From an uncultured Prevotella sp. (lineage in GTDB: Bacteria > Bacteroidota > Bacteroidia > Bacteroidales > Bacteroidaceae), in contig CAJOCR010000002.1 of assembly GCA_905236755.1 (NCBI GenBank), forward strand, positions 1 to 64,000: a stretch of DNA of 64,000 nt, given 5' to 3'. The translations under genes were made by a program, and so were the position numbers. The notes under the pieces were generated by a model. It did no database searches. It was given only the letters and a program-made list of their open reading frames with translations, and was not told the origin of the DNA. Positions 58,181 through 64,000 of the stretch are shown piece by piece (within the stretch, counting starts at the first letter, position 1; the number at the start of each line of letters is the position of its first letter).

Positions 58181-58826
58181 TATGATATAAAAAATTAATC
58201 TTTATTGTTTGTGTTTCCATTTGTACTTAAAAAACATAGTATTTTTATAAAAAGACAAAAAAATAAAGGACAAGTATAAGAAAACATTCACATGCTTAAT
58301 CTTATCTTTGTCCTTCATCTGTCAAATTTTGCCGGCCTTAATATTCACATACTCTAACCAGCAATACCTTAAACAGTAGGTTCTTACCTTTAAATTTTCT
58401 GAGTTAATTTATTCGCATTAAACATTTCTCTATTTTTAAGCTCTTCATGCGTTCCGAATCTCTTTAAAAAAAAGTTCATCAGATCTCTGGATATTTTAAA
58501 AAACAATCCAAATTGCATGAAAGGAATCAAAACACATTCTGATTACCGATTGCAAAGATATAACATTTATACGAAACTGCAATATAAAAATGTTACAAAA
58601 AACCTTAGATTTTGTATCATTACACACTTTTAACGGCATTTAAGAATATTCAGTCACTAATTAAGATTTATATTCAAAATCTGCTACTGATTTTAACATT
58701 TTTATTCTTTTAAAATGTCAATTACAAAGCATAATTTGTAAAATATAGCCCCAAATATGATTTCATCCACTTTCAGCCACCCCGCAATTGACATAATAAA
58801 AATACCATTAATACATTTTTTGCATC
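58181..58826. other. AT-rich intergenic stretch without a recognised gene
   Basis: No convincing frame on either strand. A minus-strand promoter-like pair (TATCTTTG at 58553-58560, TTG at about 58580-58582) points leftward into it, and a plus-strand TATCTTTG is at 58303-58310. Frames after the minus-strand box are at most 13 codons. A small RNA is possible but no terminator is obvious. Confidence 0.4.
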
Positions 58827-61800
58827 TTATTTTGATATATTTTCTAATACCCCTACAGCTTCTTCTACACTTAAAATAGATGTTATGTGCATAAGGCGAC
58901 GACCTTTTACTTCCTTCAAATCACATCTACGTGCATTTTGTGCAATAAAGCTAAGAACCTTATCAAACGTAAGACTCTTATAATATGCACTCTCAGGATT
59001 ACTAACAAACTGCATAACCATTCTACCCTGATTAAGCATTATCTTCTCACAACCTAATTGCTTACCTAATCGACGCAATTTTACCACTTGGAGAAGTTCC
59101 TCTCCTTCCTGTGGGACAGGACCAAAACGGTCTATTAGTCGCTGGCGATAAGCTGCAAGCGCATTATCTTCAGTTATATTGTCGAGTTCACGATAGAGAA
59201 GCATACGTTCGCTACTTCCTGGCACATACCCATCAGGGAAATACATCTCGAGATCGCTCTCTATAGCACAATCATCAACAAATTCGCTGGCAGCAATATC
59301 GTTTCCTTCTGCCATCTCCTCTGCATACATCTCCTGGAACTCATCATTTTTGAGTTCAGCAACAGCTTGTGATAGAATCTTTTGATAGGTTTCATAACCA
59401 AGATCTTCCATAAATCCACTCTGCTCTCCTCCAAGTAGATTACCCGCTCCACGAATATCAAGATCCTGCATAGCAAGATTAAAACCACTTCCAAGTTCAG
59501 AGAAATTCTCCAAAGCCTCAAGACGTCGACGCGCCTCAGGGGTAAGCACACTCTTAGGCGGAGCAAGCAGATAACAGAAAGCCTTTCTATTACTACGACC
59601 TACTCTACCACGCATCTGATGTAAATCGCTTAATCCAAAACGATGAGCATCGTTAACGATAATAGTATTTGCATTACTTATATCAATACCATTCTCAACA
59701 ATAGTTGTTGAAAGCAACACATCATAGTCGTAATTCATGAATCCCATAAGAATCTTCTCCAATTCTTCAGGTTTCATCTGTCCATGTCCAATGGCTACTC
59801 GAGCATCAGGTACATATTTATGTATGAGATTGGCTATTTCAGGCAGATTACTTATTCTGTCATTAACAAAATACACCTGACCGTTACGACTCAACTCAAA
59901 GTTTATAGCATCAGCTATAACCTCATGCCCGTAAGTAGCAAGTTCAGTATGAATAGGATAACGGTTTGGTGGCGGAGTGCGAATAATACTCATATCGCGA
60001 GCTCCCATCAGCGAGAACTGCAAGGTACGAGGAATAGGCGTTGCCGACATCGTAAGTGTATCTACATTGGTCTTAAGTTTACGTAGTTTCTCCTTTGTGG
60101 CAACACCAAATTTCTGTTCTTCATCAATAATAAGAATACCCAGATCGTGCCATTTAACGTTTTTACCTATCAGCTTATGAGTACCCACAAGAATATCTAT
60201 CTTTCCATCAGCAAGGTCAGCAAGAACCTGTTTTGTTTCTTTGGCCGAACGAGCACGAGAAAGATAGTCAACACGAACAGGAAGATTCTTCAAGCGGTCT
60301 CTGAAAGTTTGATAATGCTGAAAAGCAAGAACGGTTGTTGGTACAAGAACCGCTGCCTGCTTACTATCGCAAGCACATTTAAAAGCAGCACGAACAGCTA
60401 TCTCAGTCTTTCCAAAGCCCACATCACCACACACAAGTCTGTCCATAGGCTTAGCCATCTCCATATCATGCTTCACTTCCTGTGTAGCCTTTGACTGATC
60501 AGGTGTATCTTCATAAAGGAAACTTGCCTCCAGCTCCTGTTGCATATAAGTATCGGCACTAAATGCAAAACCTTTCTCTTTTCTACGAGTGGCATACAGC
60601 TTAATAAGGTCTCGTGCAATATCCTTGATGCGTTTCTTGGTTTTCTCTTTCAGACGATCCCAAGCTCCTGTACCAAGAGTACTCAAACGAGGAGCCTCGC
60701 CAGCATTACTACTACGATACTTACTTATCTTATACAAAGAATGAATAGATACATCAACCTTATCATTATTTTGATAAATGATACGTATCATTTCCTGATA
60801 GCCTTGCTGTCCCTCAGAATTACGTTTCTGAGTAGGAATACGAACAAGTCCTCCGAACTTACCAACACCAAAATCAACATGAACGATGAAATCTCCAGGT
60901 TCCATCTCCTGCAACTCCTTCATAGTAAGTGCCATTTTTCCTGAACGGGCAACATCACTGCGAAGATTATATTTATGGAAACGATCAAATATCTGGTGGT
61001 CAGTAAAGAAGCAGGCATGAAGGTCATCATCAACAAAGCCTTCATGAACGGTACGTTCTACAGGCTCAAACTCAATAGAATACTTCTTCAACTCATCACT
61101 TGCAAAAATCTCTTTCAGACGTTGATTTTGTTTCTGACTATCAGCAAGAATAAACAACTTGTATCCTTTGAGAATATAATCCTCTAAGGTTTGTGAAAGC
61201 AAATCAAAGTTTTTATGGAAAAGAGGTTGCCTGAATACGTGGAAATCAATAACGGCAAAATTCTTTTTGCCTGAAGCCCCTCCTTTCTCCTTAGCTATCA
61301 CTCCAGAAGCTAATTGAACTCTTTTGTGTAATGCTAAATCTGATTGAAATTGTGTTGCTGTTGAAAGATTTATTTCCTTACGCATCTGGCGCTGTATCTC
61401 AGCCTGTTCTTGTTCTGTAGCACCCTCCAATCTCTCAACCATAGCCTGAGAAGAAAAGCCCTCTTGATATGTTTTATCTATAACATCCTGAACAAATTTG
61501 AAATCTTTGCCTACAATAATAGCGTTTTCTGGAACAAAACTCAAGAACGACACTTTCTCGCTCTCCATTTTAGCCAAAGCAGGAACTATCTCTATTTCAT
61601 TCCTTTTTTCTTTTGACAACTGAGTCTCAAGCTCAAAAGTTCTAACGGTATCTATTTCATCACCAAAAAAGTCTATACGGAAAGGATATTCGCAACTATA
61701 CGAGAAAACATCTAAAATACTTCCTCTAACAGCAAACTGTCCCGGTTCATAAACATAATCGGTTTCTTCAAAACCAAATTCTCTAAGTTGGCGCTCCAAG

Positions 61801-62297
61801 GCAGCAAGACTCACTTCCTGTCCAACCCTTAACGCAATTAGCCTACTATCAAGATTATGCTGAGCTACAACAAGTTCTGATAAAGCTTGAGGATAAGTAA
61901 CGATGAAAACAGCTTCATGACTTTCTTGCTTACAAGAAGACAAACGTGCCAGCACTTCTGTTCTAAGAATCTCGCTGGCATTATCTTTTTGACCATATTT
62001 TACGGCACGCTTATAACCTGACGGGAAAAAGAAAACTGATTCTTTTCCTTCTTTTTGCGAAGAAGAAAGAGCCGCACGTAAATCATTATAGAAATAGCCC
62101 GCTTCGTCTGCATCATCAAGAATAAAAATAAAAGGACTACTACATTTCTTTGCTAAAGAAGCAAAAAAAACAGGTGTAGCTGAAGCCATTAATCCACTCA
62201 GGAAAACATCATGAACAGAATTATTTCCCAGTATATCAAGAAAAGCGCCACCCTGTGGCAGCTTTTCATACATTTTAACTATATCCTCAATACTCAT
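58827..62297 (-). CDS. mfd: Transcription-repair coupling factor Mfd
   Basis: An 1156-residue translocase that removes stalled RNA polymerase and recruits UvrA. The N-terminal UvrB-like domains (residues 1-330), the polymerase-interacting RID (about 470-540, DFIVHVDFGVGKFGGLV), the helicase domains with Walker A GDVGFGKTE near residue 630 and IIDEEQKFG (DEEQ box), the conserved ATPIPRTLQ and GRVGRSNRKAFCYL motifs, and the C-terminal TRCF domain are in order. Length agrees with the family. The gene is 39 bp after the GT2 gene on the same strand. Confidence 0.97.
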   Translation of the reverse strand: MSIEDIVKMYEKLPQGGAFLDILGNNSVHDVFLSGLMASATPVFFASLAKKCSSPFIFILDDADEAGYFYNDLRAALSSSQKEGKESVFFFPSGYKRAVKYGQKDNASEILRTEVLARLSSCKQESHEAVFIVTYPQALSELVVAQHNLDSRLIALRVGQEVSLAALERQLREFGFEETDYVYEPGQFAVRGSILDVFSYSCEYPFRIDFFGDEIDTVRTFELETQLSKEKRNEIEIVPALAKMESEKVSFLSFVPENAIIVGKDFKFVQDVIDKTYQEGFSSQAMVERLEGATEQEQAEIQRQMRKEINLSTATQFQSDLALHKRVQLASGVIAKEKGGASGKKNFAVIDFHVFRQPLFHKNFDLLSQTLEDYILKGYKLFILADSQKQNQRLKEIFASDELKKYSIEFEPVERTVHEGFVDDDLHACFFTDHQIFDRFHKYNLRSDVARSGKMALTMKELQEMEPGDFIVHVDFGVGKFGGLVRIPTQKRNSEGQQGYQEMIRIIYQNNDKVDVSIHSLYKISKYRSSNAGEAPRLSTLGTGAWDRLKEKTKKRIKDIARDLIKLYATRRKEKGFAFSADTYMQQELEASFLYEDTPDQSKATQEVKHDMEMAKPMDRLVCGDVGFGKTEIAVRAAFKCACDSKQAAVLVPTTVLAFQHYQTFRDRLKNLPVRVDYLSRARSAKETKQVLADLADGKIDILVGTHKLIGKNVKWHDLGILIIDEEQKFGVATKEKLRKLKTNVDTLTMSATPIPRTLQFSLMGARDMSIIRTPPPNRYPIHTELATYGHEVIADAINFELSRNGQVYFVNDRISNLPEIANLIHKYVPDARVAIGHGQMKPEELEKILMGFMNYDYDVLLSTTIVENGIDISNANTIIVNDAHRFGLSDLHQMRGRVGRSNRKAFCYLLAPPKSVLTPEARRRLEALENFSELGSGFNLAMQDLDIRGAGNLLGGEQSGFMEDLGYETYQKILSQAVAELKNDEFQEMYAEEMAEGNDIAASEFVDDCAIESDLEMYFPDGYVPGSSERMLLYRELDNITEDNALAAYRQRLIDRFGPVPQEGEELLQVVKLRRLGKQLGCEKIMLNQGRMVMQFVSNPESAYYKSLTFDKVLSFIAQNARRCDLKEVKGRRLMHITSILSVEEAVGVLENISK

Positions 62298-62336
62298 GAA
62301 TAATCACAGGTAGCAATCCGTGAGGGAGGAAAAAAA

Positions 62337-63080
62337 TTAAGCAGGAAGTTTAGGATATTTACGGAACCAGCCATCAAGGCGTAAACGCATAACTCCAAAG
62401 AATGCTTCACCAAAGATGCCACCACTCATCTTACTTGTTCCCTCACGACGATTGACAAAAATAACAGGTACTTCCTTAATTTTAAATCCAATCTTATGGG
62501 CAGTATATTTCATTTCAATCTGAAAACCATATCCCTTGAAACGAACCTCATCAAGAGGAATTGTTTCAAGAACACGACGACGATAACACACAAAGCCAGC
62601 TGTGGTATCATGAACCTGAAAACCTGTCACAATACGTACATACATGCTTGCGAAATAGCTCATCAACACACGACCTATTGGCCAGTTCACAACATTCACA
62701 CCACTAACATAACGTGAACCTACAGCAACATCATTACCTTCATCGTGAGTAGCAGCATATAGACGTGGCAAATCATTTGGATCATGGCTAAAGTCTGCAT
62801 CCATCTCAAAAACATAGTCGTAACCATGTTTTAAAGCCCACTTAAAACCTGCAATATAAGCAGTACCGAGTCCAAGTTTACCAGAACGCTCTATAATAAA
62901 AAGACGATCAGCAAACTCTTTTTCCATCAACCCATGCACAATTTCTGCCGTTCCATCAGGACTTCCGTCATCAATAACAAGAATATTGAACTCCTTCTGC
63001 AGTCCGAATACTGCACGGATAATTTTCTCAATATTTTCCTTCTCGTTATAGGTTGGAATGATTACTATGCTGTCACTCAT
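62337..63080 (-). CDS. Polyprenol-phosphate mannosyltransferase-like GT2
   Basis: A 247-residue soluble GT-A enzyme like dolichol-phosphate mannose synthase. Motifs: VIIPTYNEKENIEKIIRAVF, LVIDDGSPDGTAEIV, and EMDADFSHDPNDLPRL (DXD). The family makes polyprenyl-phosphate-linked mannose or glucose for envelope glycosylation. No C-terminal membrane anchors are present, as in the soluble type. A -7 box TATCTTTG at 63119-63126 (minus) precedes it; mfd probably shares the transcript. Confidence 0.92.
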   Translation of the reverse strand: MSDSIVIIPTYNEKENIEKIIRAVFGLQKEFNILVIDDGSPDGTAEIVHGLMEKEFADRLFIIERSGKLGLGTAYIAGFKWALKHGYDYVFEMDADFSHDPNDLPRLYAATHDEGNDVAVGSRYVSGVNVVNWPIGRVLMSYFASMYVRIVTGFQVHDTTAGFVCYRRRVLETIPLDEVRFKGYGFQIEMKYTAHKIGFKIKEVPVIFVNRREGTSKMSGGIFGEAFFGVMRLRLDGWFRKYPKLPA

Positions 63081-63193
63081 ATATATAATTTTAGATTGAT
63101 TCTATAGTTGTCTTTTTGCAAAGATAATACTTTTTGTTAAAAAAATAGGAATAAGCTGCCGAAAATGATTTTATCGTCCCAACAATCAGACAA

Positions 63194-63952
63194 CTACTGG
63201 TCTGGATTCTCCACAAATCCCTGATATTCCGGAGTCAGTCCTGACATAACGGCATCATAGCTCTTAGTCATTTGATTGTTTATATTATCAGCCCCCTTGC
63301 CTATTGGCGCTATTGGCTCATGAATAGTCAGTTTCAAAGGATGCCAGAATACCCAGAACAAATCTTTCATACGAGGCTTTACATTAAACGAACCATTAAT
63401 AGTCAGTGGAACAACAGGTAACTGTAACTCGTCAGCAAGCATAAACGCTCCACGACGGAATACACCCATATGACCTGTAAAAGAGCGTGCTCCCTCTGGA
63501 AATACAACTACCGACATTCCTTCTTTTAATGTTTCACGAGCAGTATCATAGGTCTTACGTATTTTAGAAGGACCACTCTTATCTACAAAGATATGATGAG
63601 CATATTCGCATGCAATACCAACAAGAGGTATCTTACGTAAGCCCTTCTTCATCATCCATTTGAAATTACGGTTAAGGAAACCATATATAAGAAATATATC
63701 AAATGCACCTTGATGATTAGCTACAAAAACATAGCTTTGCTTTTTATCCAGAAGTTCACGACCTTCAACTTTTACAGGTAAAAGGCAAAGCCATATAGCA
63801 AGACGTGACCAATATTTTCCAGGATAGTACCCCCAGAAATGTCCGTTACCAAGCATACATCCCACAACAGTAGTGAGAGATGTAATAATACTTGCTATTG
63901 CAAAAATAGGTACAACGATGCATAGCTGATAAAGTCGATACAAGTACTTCAT
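63194..63952 (-). CDS. plsC: 1-acylglycerol-3-phosphate acyltransferase (PlsC-like)
   Basis: A 252-residue inner-membrane acyltransferase of phospholipid synthesis. After an N-terminal hydrophobic segment, the catalytic NHQGAFD (HX4D) lies near residue 79, and the substrate-binding FPEGARS lies near residue 154. It would add the second acyl chain to lysophosphatidic acid; ornithine-lipid relatives are an alternative. The gene starts 48 bp from the window end; no promoter is identified in the remainder. Confidence 0.9.
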   Translation of the reverse strand: MKYLYRLYQLCIVVPIFAIASIITSLTTVVGCMLGNGHFWGYYPGKYWSRLAIWLCLLPVKVEGRELLDKKQSYVFVANHQGAFDIFLIYGFLNRNFKWMMKKGLRKIPLVGIACEYAHHIFVDKSGPSKIRKTYDTARETLKEGMSVVVFPEGARSFTGHMGVFRRGAFMLADELQLPVVPLTINGSFNVKPRMKDLFWVFWHPLKLTIHEPIAPIGKGADNINNQMTKSYDAVMSGLTPEYQGFVENPDQ

Positions 63953-64000
63953 ACGTTAAGTTTTTCAGTTGTTATAGTATTTCTATTTATTTTTTCGATG

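Overview
The window looks like chromosomal DNA of a Bacteroidales bacterium, most likely Prevotella or a close relative. Direct signs are the Bacteroidetes promoter type (TTTG, about 20 bp, then TAnnTTTG) in front of many genes, the TonB-receptor style and Wzi-type outer-membrane proteins, tmRNA with a GENNYALAA-type tag, and gene orders such as nusB-yajC-ybbR-coaE and an RpoN activator-lptE-secG cluster. The species call is inference.

Layout. 0-3 kb: a cut-off lipoprotein, a VOC protein, a decaying HU/smalltalk pair surrounded by palindromic repeats, and an HxlR regulator divergent from a cupin. 3-13 kb: AmpG-like permease plus SpoIID/LytB protein (probably peptidoglycan-related), then rlmN, a DUF4837 lipoprotein, pdxA, a flippase-like membrane protein, a sigma-54 activator, lptE, an unknown protein and secG. 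13-17 kb: tRNA-His, redox proteins, oxyR, a candidate small RNA, an EamA transporter, tRNA-Val and tRNA-Tyr. 17-22.5 kb: the leftward nusB operon and the rightward rplY-pth-S4 operon. 22.5-34 kb: a large outer-membrane barrel protein, aroB, serB, a TPP-riboswitch operon (TonB receptor, pnuT, thiN), a second candidate small RNA, a GNAT protein and tmRNA.

35-50 kb is the accessory heart: a surface polysaccharide locus with a Wza-type export protein, an AAA ATPase, Wzz, Wzx, a Wzy-like polymerase, four glycosyltransferases (one inverted), two different initiating sugar-phosphate transferases, a small lipoprotein and Wzi. The 39-47 kb part is visibly more AT-rich than the flanks, as is usual for exchanged capsule loci. 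50-64 kb returns to housekeeping genes: a Gly/Ser/Arg-rich secreted protein, DUF308, a phosphoglycerate-mutase-like phosphatase, udk, a uracil-DNA-glycosylase-like protein, rpmE2, a lipoprotein, TrpB2, glutathione peroxidase, mfd, a dolichol-phosphate-mannose-synthase-like GT and a PlsC acyltransferase.

No complete transposon, integrase, prophage or CRISPR array was seen. The least explained material is non-coding: long inverted repeats whose arms are made of short tandem units, three arrays of 11-bp units in the same unit order (26.9, 34.8 and 57.4 kb, each beside such an inverted repeat), two promoter-to-terminator units without a protein (15.4 and 32.3 kb), a short 57.0 kb unit, and a pair of tandem palindromes in front of the AAA ATPase.
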